NCBI RefSeq assembly: GCF_002270485.1
Contig: NZ_NQOG01000007.1
Location: forward strand, 62,001 to 126,000
Direction: 5' to 3'
From: Anaerostipes hominis (ex Lee et al. 2021)
GTDB taxonomy: Bacteria; Bacillota; Clostridia; Lachnospirales; Lachnospiraceae
DNA: 64,000 nucleotides
Shown here: one piece after another, positions 1 to 9,407 of the stretch
Numbering within the stretch: position 1 is the first letter of the stretch
How the letters are laid out: each line of letters begins with the position of its first letter
The notes under the pieces: generated by a model
What the model was told of the DNA's origin: nothing
The model's database searches: none
What the model saw: the letters and a program-made list of their open reading frames with translations, nothing else
Translations under genes and position numbers: made by a program

Positions 1-2
1 GT

Positions 3-959
3 CCTTATGGAGACAGGGATGATACTGCAATGATGAAAAATGAGAATGACCCAATTGAAGCAGACTTTATCGTTGTTGATGAAGTTTCTATGGCAGATAA
101 CTATTTGATGAGCAAACTTCTCAGTGCTGTAAAATCCGGAGGAATCATCATTTTGGTTGGAGATATTAACCAACTTCCTTCCGTTGGCTGTGGAGATGTT
201 TTACATGACTTGATCTACAGCGGAAAGGTCGATGTATGTCAGTTGACGGAAGTTTATCGTCAAGCTGCAGACTCAACGATCATCAAAAACTCCAGAAAGA
301 TCAATCTTGGAGAGACGGACCTGCTTGAAGATGAAGATTTTCGGATTATCAAATGTTCCGATCAACAGGAAATGATTTTAGAGATCTCTAAACTAGAAGA
401 AAAATATCATAAAGAAGATGATAAATATTTTGCCCAAACCTTGGCCCCGGCTCACAAACCCTTGGCAGGCGTTGAAAATTTAAATCGAACGCTTCAGAGG
501 AAGATCAATGAGTCAAATGAGGGAAGAAGTCTACGGTTTGGAAAGAAGAGGTTCTTTTTGCATGATAAAGTTATCATGCTCCAGAACAATTATAACCTGG
601 GAAATGGATATTATAACGGCGATATCGGAGAAGTTGTTTCTGTGGAGAATGGCGTACTGACCGTTTTGATACGCAACGAAGAATTTATTATTACGAGAGA
701 TCTGATTGCGAAACACATTGATCTTTCGTATTGTAAGACGATCCATAAGGCACAAGGCAGCGAATATCCAGTTGTGATCATTTCATTACCACACTGTATG
801 AGCCTCCAAAGGAATCTTTTATATACAGGGGTCACCCGAGCGAAGTTTAAAGTAGCTATCGTTGAGGAGGATGGGGCACTTTTATATGCGATTGCAAAGG
901 ATCAAACCGGGCAAAGGAAAACGATGCTCATGGAACGTATTCTTCAACATTTAAAATAG
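3..959 (+). CDS. RecD2-like helicase, C-terminal part (5' end outside window)
   Basis: The reading frame is open to the left edge, so the N-terminus, including Walker A, lies upstream of the window. What remains is the C-terminal motor of a superfamily 1B RecD/TraA-type helicase. It has a Walker B-like VVDEVSM, a motif III LVGDINQLPS, and the late motifs KTIHKAQGSE and NLLYTGVTRAK of a UvrD_C_2-type domain. RecD2 proteins unwind DNA 5' to 3' in repair or transfer. It lies 11 bp before a second RecD2-like gene, so the two are probably co-transcribed. The two share the motif III and TIHKAQGSE segments but differ elsewhere, so they are paralogs and not a split gene. Helicase family is secure; the exact role is inferred. 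Confidence 0.88.
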   Translation, partial: PYGDRDDTAMMKNENDPIEADFIVVDEVSMADNYLMSKLLSAVKSGGIIILVGDINQLPSVGCGDVLHDLIYSGKVDVCQLTEVYRQAADSTIIKNSRKINLGETDLLEDEDFRIIKCSDQQEMILEISKLEEKYHKEDDKYFAQTLAPAHKPLAGVENLNRTLQRKINESNEGRSLRFGKKRFFLHDKVIMLQNNYNLGNGYYNGDIGEVVSVENGVLTVLIRNEEFIITRDLIAKHIDLSYCKTIHKAQGSEYPVVIISLPHCMSLQRNLLYTGVTRAKFKVAIVEEDGALLYAIAKDQTGQRKTMLMERILQHLK

Positions 960-970
960 GAGGAGAAATC

Positions 971-3202
971 ATGAATTACATAGAAATCAAGGGGAAAATC
1001 GTGAAGGTGTTTGCTTCTAATATCAGCTGGGCATCCATTCTTATATTTCTTGAGGAAGAATGCTTTCAAAGCAAAGAAGTTCAGGCGATGCATTTGAAGG
1101 ATCATGTTATGAAAGCGGCGGGGAATATCATGAGTGCCGGTGAGGAATGTGAGATCACAGCAAAGGGTTACGCAAAGATCGATCCGAAATATGGATTACA
1201 ATTTCACGTACTGGAAAGCAGCATTAGGGAACCTAAGACAGAACAATCCATTTTTAAGTTTTTAACAAAGTTTATTGATGGGGTTGGTGATATTACAGCA
1301 AGGGCTGCTGTCAACACATTTGGTGTAGCAACTCTGGATGTGATTAAGAACCATCCAGAACGACTTGTGGAAGCTGGTGTAAGCAAAAAGAAGGCAGAAA
1401 AAATCCATGAATCATATTTAAGCAATAAGATTTATGAAGAAATCTCAGATTTTTTTCACGGGGATGTTACACAAAATCAGGTCATAAAAATTTATCATGC
1501 TTTTGGAAAAGATTCCATCAGACGGCTGAAAGAAAACGTTTATTTTCTGATCACGGATCTGGATGGCTTTGGTTTTAAAAAAGTCGATAAACTTGCCTTG
1601 GCCTCTGGAATCCAAAGGGACTCCCAGATCCGGATTGACGCGGCGATCACTGAAATTCTAAAGCAAAATGAATTTCAGGGGAATTGTTATTGTGAGGTTG
1701 ATGCTTTTGAATCACTGGCCCGGGATTTTCTAAAGGAAAACTGCGTTGATCCTAAGGTAGTTGCCAAATGTTTGGCTGAACAGCATAGGCTCCGTAACAT
1801 TGTCATCCGTGAGGATAAGATCTATCGGAGGGCAGTGTATGATGCGGAAGATAATGTGGCCAAGAAAATTGTAGAGCTATGTAAAAGAACGAAAGGGTTT
1901 TATGAGTCAAAGGATATCGAAGCTGCCTATCAGACCTTGTCCCATGGATTTTATTCATTGGATGAAATTCAAAAGAAAGCAGTTTTCCGTTCTCTAAGGA
2001 ATGGGATGAGTATCATCTATGGAGGTCCAGGAAAGGGAAAGACTTCGATCATCCAGATGATCTGCGATATTTGGGAGTATCTGGCGGTAAAGCCGAAATA
2101 CCAAAAAGAACATGGAAGCATTGTATTATTAGCTCCAACAGGAAGGGCAGCACAACGTATGAATGAGAGTACCGGAAGGCCGGCCATGACATTTCATCGT
2201 TTCATGGCAAGTCTTAAGAATAAAAATTCAGCAGTTGCCAGGGAATTTGATAATGAAAAAACTCTTTATATTATTGATGAAGCTTCTATGTGCGATATCC
2301 TCCTGTTATCCAATCTATTTAAAAGGGAAACGTTAAAACACTGCGTTATCGTCGGTGACAGCAACCAGATCCCTTCCATAGGACCAGGAAAGGTCTTATG
2401 GGACATCATCAATTCTGGGGTCGTTCCGGCAACCAAGCTGGAAGTGAGTTATCGTTTTGGCGGAAATATTTCTGTAAATTCCGATATGGTCTTAGCTGGA
2501 AGAGGAGAAAAGATTGTAACGGGAGCTGCTGATGGGGCTGATTTTTCAACCTTTCTGCATACGGATGCGATTGAGATTAAAAATGAGACGTTACGCCGCT
2601 ATAAACTTAGATGTAAATACTTTGGCGTACGAGAGACGATGTGCATTGTGGCAAATCGACAGAAAAGAGGCGGCCCGCTTGCATCAGAGAACTTGAATCT
2701 TGAGCTGCAGGAATTTATGAATTCTCAAGGAGAAAAGATTCCGGGTTCCGGATTAAGGGTCAGAGACCGTGTGATGTATACCCATAATGATTATGAGAAA
2801 GAATGTATTGATCGTAAGGGCAATGTATCCCTTGGAGTATTTAATGGAGATCTTGGCATCATAGAATCTTATTCAAAAGAGGACGAATCCATACGGGTAT
2901 CGTTTGATGATGGGAGGTCCGCGGAATTTAAGATAAGTTATCTTAGCAGCCTCACACTAGCATATGCTTTGACAATCCATAAGGCACAAGGCAGCGAGGC
3001 AAAGGCTATTATTATCTCACTTTCGAATCGAGAAATTTATAATTTTAACCGAAACCTCCTCTATACGGGGATTACCAGAGCAAAGAGCCATCTCGACCTG
3101 CTTGGAACAAAGAAAGCATTAAAGATCGCAATTGGTAAGATCGGGAGCATCAATCGGTCAACGACACTCATTCAAAGGATCCACTACTATATGAAACAAT
3201 AA
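971..3202 (+). CDS. recD2: RecD2-like ATP-dependent DNA helicase
   Basis: This 743-residue protein has the usual length of RecD2. The first ~330 residues carry the OB/helix-hairpin-helix region typical of non-RecBCD RecD proteins (a G-V-G-D-I-T-A stretch near residue 105). Walker A is GGPGKGKT near residue 351; most RecD proteins have GGPGTGKT. Walker B is LYIIDEASM, motif III VIVGDSNQIPS, and the C-terminus has TIHKAQGSEA and LLYTGITRAK. The start has AGGAGG just upstream. It is probably a 5'-3' helicase for replication-fork or recombination work on the element, or for conjugative DNA processing. It follows another RecD2-like gene and ends at a strong terminator. Confidence 0.9.
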   Translation: MNYIEIKGKIVKVFASNISWASILIFLEEECFQSKEVQAMHLKDHVMKAAGNIMSAGEECEITAKGYAKIDPKYGLQFHVLESSIREPKTEQSIFKFLTKFIDGVGDITARAAVNTFGVATLDVIKNHPERLVEAGVSKKKAEKIHESYLSNKIYEEISDFFHGDVTQNQVIKIYHAFGKDSIRRLKENVYFLITDLDGFGFKKVDKLALASGIQRDSQIRIDAAITEILKQNEFQGNCYCEVDAFESLARDFLKENCVDPKVVAKCLAEQHRLRNIVIREDKIYRRAVYDAEDNVAKKIVELCKRTKGFYESKDIEAAYQTLSHGFYSLDEIQKKAVFRSLRNGMSIIYGGPGKGKTSIIQMICDIWEYLAVKPKYQKEHGSIVLLAPTGRAAQRMNESTGRPAMTFHRFMASLKNKNSAVAREFDNEKTLYIIDEASMCDILLLSNLFKRETLKHCVIVGDSNQIPSIGPGKVLWDIINSGVVPATKLEVSYRFGGNISVNSDMVLAGRGEKIVTGAADGADFSTFLHTDAIEIKNETLRRYKLRCKYFGVRETMCIVANRQKRGGPLASENLNLELQEFMNSQGEKIPGSGLRVRDRVMYTHNDYEKECIDRKGNVSLGVFNGDLGIIESYSKEDESIRVSFDDGRSAEFKISYLSSLTLAYALTIHKAQGSEAKAIIISLSNREIYNFNRNLLYTGITRAKSHLDLLGTKKALKIAIGKIGSINRSTTLIQRIHYYMKQ

Positions 3203-3226
3203 AAAGGGGCAACTGCTCCTTTTTTA
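3202..3226 (+). terminator. Intrinsic terminator after recD2
   Basis: The arms AAGGGGCA and TGCTCCTT, with one G-T pair, are followed by a T run. It overlaps the recD2 stop region and lies 8 bp before the next CATACTA element. Confidence 0.8.
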
Positions 3227-3233
3227 TTGTTGC

Positions 3234-3250
3234 CATACTATAAATGAAAG
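3234..3250 (+). promoter_or_regulatory. CATACTA promoter element (3269 gene)
   Basis: CATACTAT-AA-ATGAAAG, 35 bp before the TTG start of the TSP3-repeat protein and directly behind a terminator. This is one of the best matches to the shared element described in the findings. No TTGACA-like -35 is visible 17 bp upstream. Confidence 0.7.
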
Positions 3251-3268
3251 AGGAAAGGAGGAATTCAT

Positions 3269-4597
3269 TTGTTTGGAAGAAGAAAACTTCCCCGTTACAA
3301 TGCTCAGGGAAAGAAAATAAGAAGGTTTCCAAAAGTTTCAATTGGAAAGCGCGAAAAAGTCATCTTAAGTGTTTTGTTGTTTCTGCTGATATTTTATGTT
3401 CCCGGTATCCTGTATGAGAAACTTCCACAAAAGACAAAAGGGGATGATCAAGCCCTTTTGGTGGACAAAGATTCGATCTCAATAGCGAACGAATTTGCAA
3501 AAGAGTCAGGGGCGGATGATTTTGACGGTGATGGTCTTAGCAATGCACAGGAAGAAGAACAAGGGACGGATCCGTGGAATCCGGATACTGATCAAGATGG
3601 GGTCTTTGATGGAGCGGAAGTAAAGCGCGGGACAGATCCTCTGAAGAAAGAGGATACCCTTCTCATTGAACTGAAGACTGAGGACAAAAAGAAAGGAAAG
3701 TCCCATGATACGCCATTTAAGGTGAATGGCGTGATCATGTGGGCAAATAATTATAAATTTAAAGCATATGGAGGGGCCGTATCTACCTTATCCGGCTATC
3801 GATTTCATGAGTTTAAAGGATGGGTGCAATTTCCAAGGAAATATTGCTATGAGGTGTTGCCAAATGGGGATCATGTGGAATTAAAGAAACGAAAGGAAGG
3901 AAATATTTTTTATGTCCGGAATGACCATGAGATCCTCAATACAAATACGAAGCAGACCATGGTTAACAAATTCACCTTTTTCTTCTTGAAAAGTATTTAC
4001 CTGAAAGAAAGTACTGTTGCGAACACTCTGGCAGATATCCTTCCGAAGTTTGGGCTCCTTTCGGGGAGAAGGATTTTTCTATCAGACACCCAGCCGGATG
4101 CTAAGAAGTCAACAAAAGCTAAAATTCAGCAGATCAATGTTGAAGATACAGAAAAACTTCGATTCGGAGCTTTAAAAAATTCCTTGGTGGATTTATCGAG
4201 TGTCTATGCCCAGATTCAAAAAGGAGGGTGTGTGGCGGTTTCTATGTTGTCGCAAAGGAAAGGTGAAAGCATTGGTATCGTTTATGGCTATGATAAGTAT
4301 GGGAATTTGCTTGTAGCAGATCCTACGACTTTAAAAAGTGCCGGAAAGATCTATATTACAGTACGGGCCGGGAAATGTATAAATAAAGAAGACAAGATTG
4401 TGCAGCATTCCTGGATCGATTTCGATGGATTTGGATTTCATTATAAGGAGGGAGATCAGATTAATTTCTTCCTTTCACAGTCATCCGCTTATGCAAAGCC
4501 AATAAAAAAGACAAATGATATCTCTGATTTTACTGGAGATGATATTAAGACGAGAAGTGAACCTACGACGACGGCTACGAAAGAAGGGGAGCGATAA
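3269..4597 (+). CDS. Membrane-anchored protein with TSP3/calcium-loop repeats
   Basis: The 442-residue protein has a basic N-terminus, one membrane segment (about residues 28-50) and an extracellular remainder. Residues ~75-130 contain D-x-D-x-D-G loops (DFDGDGLSN, DTDQDGVFDG) separated by GTDP, the pattern of thrombospondin type 3 or bacterial calcium-binding repeats. The C-terminal half has a G-G-C-V-A-V stretch and VYGYDKYGNLLVADP, which weakly resembles C39-like peptidase domains; I cannot identify a full catalytic triad. The start is TTG, chosen because AGGAGG ends 8 bp upstream and no in-frame ATG fits. It is probably a surface protein, transcribed alone. Its function is unknown. Confidence 0.8.
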   Translation: MFGRRKLPRYNAQGKKIRRFPKVSIGKREKVILSVLLFLLIFYVPGILYEKLPQKTKGDDQALLVDKDSISIANEFAKESGADDFDGDGLSNAQEEEQGTDPWNPDTDQDGVFDGAEVKRGTDPLKKEDTLLIELKTEDKKKGKSHDTPFKVNGVIMWANNYKFKAYGGAVSTLSGYRFHEFKGWVQFPRKYCYEVLPNGDHVELKKRKEGNIFYVRNDHEILNTNTKQTMVNKFTFFFLKSIYLKESTVANTLADILPKFGLLSGRRIFLSDTQPDAKKSTKAKIQQINVEDTEKLRFGALKNSLVDLSSVYAQIQKGGCVAVSMLSQRKGESIGIVYGYDKYGNLLVADPTTLKSAGKIYITVRAGKCINKEDKIVQHSWIDFDGFGFHYKEGDQINFFLSQSSAYAKPIKKTNDISDFTGDDIKTRSEPTTTATKEGER

Positions 4598-4601
4598 AGA
4601 A

Positions 4602-4622
4602 GGTGGTCTGTTTATCACCACC
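4602..4622 (+). terminator. Possible weak terminator hairpin
   Basis: GGTGGT and ACCACC form a 6-bp hairpin with a 9-nt loop between the TSP3 gene and the next CATACTA element. There is no T run directly behind it, so termination is doubtful. Confidence 0.35.
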
Positions 4623-4653
4623 GCAGTGATAGGTTCCTTGAATGGATTTTTGC

Positions 4654-4669
4654 CATACTAATAATAGAA
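4654..4669 (+). promoter_or_regulatory. CATACTA promoter element (dnaE)
   Basis: CATACTA-ATA-ATAGAAC, 79 bp before the preferred dnaE start. Downstream, ATAGAACT-N-TTGA is shared with the recJ element at 38097, so these two leaders may be regulated alike. Confidence 0.65.
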
Positions 4670-4679
4670 CTGTTGAGCG

Positions 4680-4714
4680 AAGAAAGGAGTCAGAGAAAGA
4701 TTCCTTTCTTTTTT
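4680..4714 (+). promoter_or_regulatory. Attenuator-like hairpin in dnaE leader
   Basis: A perfect 9-bp stem (AAGAAAGGA / TCCTTTCTT, loop 13 nt) ends in a T run and lies between the CATACTA element and the dnaE ribosome site. It looks like an intrinsic terminator inside the leader. The stem is AT-rich, so its strength is uncertain. The 5' arm itself contains an SD-like GAAAGGAG. Confidence 0.45.
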
Positions 4715-4732
4715 AGGAAGGAGATATATGAT

Positions 4733-7700
4733 ATGAGCGTAAAACATGGGCTGTTACATAACCATACGTATCATTCCCTGAATGATGGAGCCATGTCTGT
4801 TACTGCCTTGGTAAGACGGGCAAAAGACCTTGGAGCGCCGGCTGTCGCACTGACAGATCATGGAACCTTAACTGGAGTATTTAGTTTTCTAAAGGAATGC
4901 AAAAAAGAGGGAATCCTTGGAATTCCTGGTGTTGAAACATATGTTCTCAACGAGGTTACAGGTCAAGCGTCCCATCTTATTTTAATGGCAAGGAATTATC
5001 AGGGGCTGAAATCTATCATCAAGGCGGTTACAGAGTCTTATCGTGAGATCGAAGATATCCGAAGTCCCCGGATGAAGAAAGCAGTCATTGAACAATTCTT
5101 TAGGGGTAATGAAAATGTGATTGCCACCAGTGCCTGTGTCGGAGGGGTTTTGGGCTCTATTTTAAAACAAAATGAGAAGCTTGAGACTTCGATTGACAGT
5201 TTAAAGAAGCGTCAGAAGAAATATTCAGATCCTAAAATGAGCACAGTTCCTAAAAATATGGAATTAGCAAAACATGAAAAAGAGGAGCTTGAACGGCTTC
5301 TTACAGATCGAAAGGAGATTGAGAAACTCTCAAAAAGGAAATTCGCAGTAAAAGAACGGACCTTAAAAAAGCTCGAAGGCGAAGAGAAAGAGGTTTTTGA
5401 AAAAAAGCTCAAAAAGGAAAAGGATGAGACTGCTATGGCCAAGAAGGTCCTTCCAGAGATCAAGTCTCGGATCAACAAGAAACGGTCTCAGATCCGTCTT
5501 TTAGAAAAACGGATCAAGGAAGAAACTATATCCAACGAAAATCATCGGATGCTGGAAGAAAAGATTTTTAAACTGCAGCAAAAAATGAAGACGGAGGAAG
5601 AGCTTTATGAAAAAGCAAAAGAGGAACTAAGGTATTATCGGAATATCTTTCCATACTTTTATGTGGAAGTACAAAATCATGGATATCCTGAGGAAAAAGA
5701 GATCTTTCAGGCACTTGCTAAGGCAGCAAGGGAAGAAAGTGTGCCAGTTGTTGCGGCAAACGATGCACATATGGCAATGGATTCGGATGATGAATTTTTA
5801 AGGCGTCAACTAAGTTTTTCTCTGCGTTTTGGAAAATGGAACCCTCTAACGGATTGTGACCGGGAACTTTATTTGAAATCCGATGAAGAACTTGAGGAGG
5901 CATTATCTGCGATATTACCAAAAGACATCGTAGAAGAGGCCATGGAAAACGTAGGAACGATCGTGCGATCAGTTCATGTGGAGATACCGCAGGAAAAACA
6001 TTATCCCGTGTTTCCGGATGCTAAGAATCAACTTTTTAAGCTTGCTGTAAAGGGTAAAGAAACAAGGTTCCCAAATGGAAATGGATGGAATGAGCAGTAT
6101 GAAGAACGTTTAGATTATGAGTTGGGCATTATTGATAAGCTGGGATATAACGATTATTTATGCTGCGTAGAAGATCTACTGACTGTTGGCCGCAAACTTG
6201 GACATCTAAGCAAGGATGATCTGGAAGCATTAAATATGCATATGGATCAGATGACAGAAACAGAAGTCCATACATTCTTGGACAGACATGACTCGCAGGT
6301 GGGTTACACCATTGGACCCGGACGAGGTTCTGGAGCTGGATCACTGGTGAATTATCTGATTGGGATCACGAATCTTGATCCGATCCAATATGGACTGATC
6401 TTTGAACGGTTTTTAAATCCTGATCGTGTGAGTCCGCCGGATATCGACTCAGATATCGCAAAAGGTGTACGTGATACCCTGATCCACTATATTCGTGTCA
6501 AATATGGAAAAGATGCAGTGTGCGGGATTTATACAAAAGGAACCAGAGGGGCCAAAAAGTCGGTTGATGATGCTGCCAGGATGCTGGTTGATCGTTATGA
6601 TGACACTTCTTATTATACGAAAGCTGAAAAAGTGAAATTAGAAATCGGAGATGAACTTGGAACTACGATCAATCCTGGAGGAAAAAGCTGTGGCGAGAAA
6701 TTAAAAGAAGCATTCAAAGAGGATGAAAAAGCGATGGAAATCCTTCATTATGCATTGCTGCTTGAAGATACGATTGCCAGCCATGGCCTGCATGCTGCCG
6801 GAGTCATTATATCAGATACAGAAAATGTATCTGATTATGTTCCATTGGAATACAACGCAGCCAAAGGAACCTGGGCGTCTCAGACGGATAAGGCAGAATC
6901 AGAGGAATGGGGATTGTTAAAGATCGATATGCTGGGACTTAAGAACCTAGACATTCTAACGGACTGCCAAAGGCGTGTTTTTAGACGACATGGAATCAGC
7001 ATTGATTTTGATCAACTACCGTTTGAGCCAGAAGTTTTTTCTGAAATCTTTGCAAAAGGAAATACTTTTGGAGTATTCCAATTTGAAAGTGATGGAATGA
7101 AGAAGATGCTTCGAGAGTTCCAGCCAGAAAATTTTGAAGATGTCATCCTTCTGATTGCATGTTACCGCCCGGGACCGATGAGCTTTATTCCAGAGATGAT
7201 TGAAGTGAAACACGGGCGCAAAAAAGCATCTTATCTAACACCGGAACTTAAACCAATCCTTAAAGATACATATGCCGCCATCGTCTATCAAGAGCAGGTC
7301 ATGGAGATCTTCATGCAGCTTGCCGGATATTCCTTTGGACAGGCAGACCTTGTACGAAGGGCCATGTCAAAAAAGAAGGAGGATGTTTTAAATGCAGAGA
7401 GGGCATCCTTTATCCATGGGGACTCCAATCGAGGGATTGTTGGCTGTGTTGCCAGGGGAATCTCCGAGGAAATTGCTGACCAGTTATTTGACCAGATGAC
7501 TGATTTTGCGAAGTATGCTTTCAACCGATCTCATGCGGCTGCCTATGCAAAAACATCTTATTTGACTGCGTGGAGTAAGTTTCATTACCCGACGGAATTT
7601 TTAACTGCAGTCCTTAATATTGCAGAGAAACAAGAAAAGGTGACCGCGATCATTGAAGAATGCCGGAGGATCGGAATTAAGATTCTGCCGCCGGACATCA

Positions 7701-8791
7701 ATCGCTCTGGACTTGACTTTCTTGATGTAAGCGATCATGAAATCCTCTATGGGCTTAAGATGATCCGAAATGTGAAGTCAGCCTCTGAGGCGATCCTTAT
7801 AGCAAGGAATGAAAAGCCGTTTCAAGGCTTCAAGGATTTCTTTCTACGTGGCATTGATAAAAAAGATGTCGTGGAAAGTTTGATCTATTCCGGGGCATTT
7901 GACTGTTTTATTGAAAATCGAATGGCCCTAATAAAAGGTTTTGAAGAGATGAAGAACTTGGCAAAAAAATTGGGAGAAAAAGAAAGGAATTTAAAAGCCA
8001 AGAAAACAGAACTCGCCAAGATGGAAGAAGAAGGATTCTATAAGACAGATCGGAGCATGATGAAGAAGCACGATACGCTTCTTGATGCTATAAAACGCAC
8101 CCAGAAGGCTTATCATCTTTTGGAAGATTCCTTTCATGCCTATACGTTTCAGCAGCATCTTCCAGAAAGCTTAAGGATAAAGCTTAAAAACGAAAGGGCA
8201 TCCGTGGGAGCCTATCTGTCCGGACACCCGATGGATGAATATCCTGACCATGAAAAGCTTGGGACAGTCTTGATTCAAGACGTCATTTTCCATTCTGATT
8301 CTAAGATCCGAGTCATGGGGATAGTTGAGAACCTAGTCTTTCGTAATCGAAAGGCGGACGGGGCTCCAATGGCCTTTTTTAACTTAAGTGATGCAACAGG
8401 ATCCATTCCATGCTGCTGTTTTACAAAGGCGTTTTCAAAATATGGGGAACTCCTTTCAGAGGGAGAAGCTCTGATTGCCAATGGAAAGATTCTTTCTGAC
8501 CAAGCGGCCGGCGATAGCACACAAGAAGTTGTAAAGATCAATATCTTTGATCTTAAAGAGATTGCTCCTCTAAAAAAGCCGATCGTTATTTCTATACCGG
8601 ATGTTATTATTTGGCAAATGGAATTGTATCCATTGCTTCAGAAATTTTTAGATGGGAAAGGCCATCCGCTCATTTTATATGACAGAGTCTTTGGGCAATT
8701 CCGGGAAGCGGCTTTTCGTGTCTCTCCGGAAATCTTGGCCGAAGATTTATGTGAAGGCTGCTTTTTTCTCAAAAATGCAGGTACCAAATAA
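4733..8791 (+). CDS. dnaE: DNA polymerase III alpha subunit, DnaE-type
   Basis: A 1352-residue replicative polymerase. The PHP domain begins LLHNHTYHS and resumes near residue 300 (FYVEVQNHG, AANDAHMAM). Between them (about residues 158-300) sits a Lys/Glu-rich coiled-coil insertion not usual in DnaE. The palm has GPGRGSGAGS and the catalytic pair in PPDIDSD, with the third aspartate probably in LLKIDMLGL. A second helical, Lys-rich segment lies near residues 1065-1145, followed by an OB fold (RVMGIVENLVF). No exonuclease domain is fused, so it is not PolC; a DEDDh exonuclease is encoded at 28.3 kb. I prefer ATG 4733, with AAGGAG 9 bp upstream; an in-frame TTG at 4673 would add 20 residues. 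It probably replicates the element. Confidence 0.93.
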   Translation: MSVKHGLLHNHTYHSLNDGAMSVTALVRRAKDLGAPAVALTDHGTLTGVFSFLKECKKEGILGIPGVETYVLNEVTGQASHLILMARNYQGLKSIIKAVTESYREIEDIRSPRMKKAVIEQFFRGNENVIATSACVGGVLGSILKQNEKLETSIDSLKKRQKKYSDPKMSTVPKNMELAKHEKEELERLLTDRKEIEKLSKRKFAVKERTLKKLEGEEKEVFEKKLKKEKDETAMAKKVLPEIKSRINKKRSQIRLLEKRIKEETISNENHRMLEEKIFKLQQKMKTEEELYEKAKEELRYYRNIFPYFYVEVQNHGYPEEKEIFQALAKAAREESVPVVAANDAHMAMDSDDEFLRRQLSFSLRFGKWNPLTDCDRELYLKSDEELEEALSAILPKDIVEEAMENVGTIVRSVHVEIPQEKHYPVFPDAKNQLFKLAVKGKETRFPNGNGWNEQYEERLDYELGIIDKLGYNDYLCCVEDLLTVGRKLGHLSKDDLEALNMHMDQMTETEVHTFLDRHDSQVGYTIGPGRGSGAGSLVNYLIGITNLDPIQYGLIFERFLNPDRVSPPDIDSDIAKGVRDTLIHYIRVKYGKDAVCGIYTKGTRGAKKSVDDAARMLVDRYDDTSYYTKAEKVKLEIGDELGTTINPGGKSCGEKLKEAFKEDEKAMEILHYALLLEDTIASHGLHAAGVIISDTENVSDYVPLEYNAAKGTWASQTDKAESEEWGLLKIDMLGLKNLDILTDCQRRVFRRHGISIDFDQLPFEPEVFSEIFAKGNTFGVFQFESDGMKKMLREFQPENFEDVILLIACYRPGPMSFIPEMIEVKHGRKKASYLTPELKPILKDTYAAIVYQEQVMEIFMQLAGYSFGQADLVRRAMSKKKEDVLNAERASFIHGDSNRGIVGCVARGISEEIADQLFDQMTDFAKYAFNRSHAAAYAKTSYLTAWSKFHYPTEFLTAVLNIAEKQEKVTAIIEECRRIGIKILPPDINRSGLDFLDVSDHEILYGLKMIRNVKSASEAILIARNEKPFQGFKDFFLRGIDKKDVVESLIYSGAFDCFIENRMALIKGFEEMKNLAKKLGEKERNLKAKKTELAKMEEEGFYKTDRSMMKKHDTLLDAIKRTQKAYHLLEDSFHAYTFQQHLPESLRIKLKNERASVGAYLSGHPMDEYPDHEKLGTVLIQDVIFHSDSKIRVMGIVENLVFRNRKADGAPMAFFNLSDATGSIPCCCFTKAFSKYGELLSEGEALIANGKILSDQAAGDSTQEVVKINIFDLKEIAPLKKPIVISIPDVIIWQMELYPLLQKFLDGKGHPLILYDRVFGQFREAAFRVSPEILAEDLCEGCFFLKNAGTK

Positions 8792-8795
8792 CAAG

Positions 8796-8835
8796 AAATC
8801 CCTTAAAAGTCATGTGACTTCTAGGGGATTTTTTT
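8796..8835 (+). terminator. Intrinsic terminator after dnaE
   Basis: Outer arms AAATCCC / GGGATTT and inner arms AAGTCA / TGACTT, followed by a run of T. Confidence 0.85.
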
Positions 8836-8842
8836 CTTCTGT

Positions 8843-8858
8843 CATACTATTTATGAAG
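8843..8858 (+). promoter_or_regulatory. CATACTA promoter element (8881 operon)
   Basis: CATACTAT-TT-ATGAAGG, 38 bp before the lipoprotein gene and directly after the dnaE terminator. It probably drives the 8881-12534 operon. Confidence 0.7.
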
Positions 8859-8880
8859 GACATGAGGAGGAAAAGAATCA

Positions 8881-9393
8881 ATGTTAAAACGAAAAAAAGG
8901 CAAAGGGGTATTGCTCTTGAGTGCGTTGGGACTCCTACTATTGATTGGAGGGTGCTCAAGAGAGGATGAAATCAAACCTCAGGATGCAGAAAAAGGGCAA
9001 TATGCTACATTGACCGCAATGCCAGCGCATGAATACGCCGTATATATGGCAAAGGAAATCAACGTTGCAGTGAATGAGATGGAAAGCAGAGTTATCGATG
9101 CAAGGAATGTAGAAAAGGGAAGTTACCCAAAAAAAGATGCAGTGAAGAATGTAACGTCATCTTTAAAAAGAATGGATTCTATTATTGATGAAATCGATGT
9201 TACATTGCCGGCGAAGAGTTATGAGGATGATCGTAAGGATTGCCTGCGGTTGCTGAAAAACGCACGGGAGAGCATGAAAGAATTTCGAGATGCGTTAGCA
9301 AGATCAAATTCATCTGAGATCAAGAAGACGAGGGTTTTGATGCTCAGTGACATAAACGCTCTGACCAGTGTGGCAAACGTGTTCTATCAGTAA
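8881..9393 (+). CDS. Small helical lipoprotein
   Basis: This 170-residue protein begins with a basic N-terminus, a hydrophobic stretch and the lipobox LIGGC, so Cys25 or so should be lipidated and the protein tethered outside the membrane. The remainder looks all-helical (MAKEINVAVNEMESRV, DCLRLLKNARESMKEF) with no recognised domain. GAGGAGG lies about 9 bp before the ATG. It is first in an operon that leads to an SSB-like protein, a membrane protein and a Replic_Relax-like protein. It may be a surface component of the transfer apparatus, but this rests only on position. Confidence 0.8.
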   Translation: MLKRKKGKGVLLLSALGLLLLIGGCSREDEIKPQDAEKGQYATLTAMPAHEYAVYMAKEINVAVNEMESRVIDARNVEKGSYPKKDAVKNVTSSLKRMDSIIDEIDVTLPAKSYEDDRKDCLRLLKNARESMKEFRDALARSNSSEIKKTRVLMLSDINALTSVANVFYQ

Positions 9394-9407
9394 AGGAGGA
9401 AAAACTT

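Noticed and set aside
4673-4732. Upstream TTG start for dnaE
   Set aside because: It overlaps the leader hairpin and lacks a good ribosome site; ATG 4733 has AAGGAG at proper spacing.
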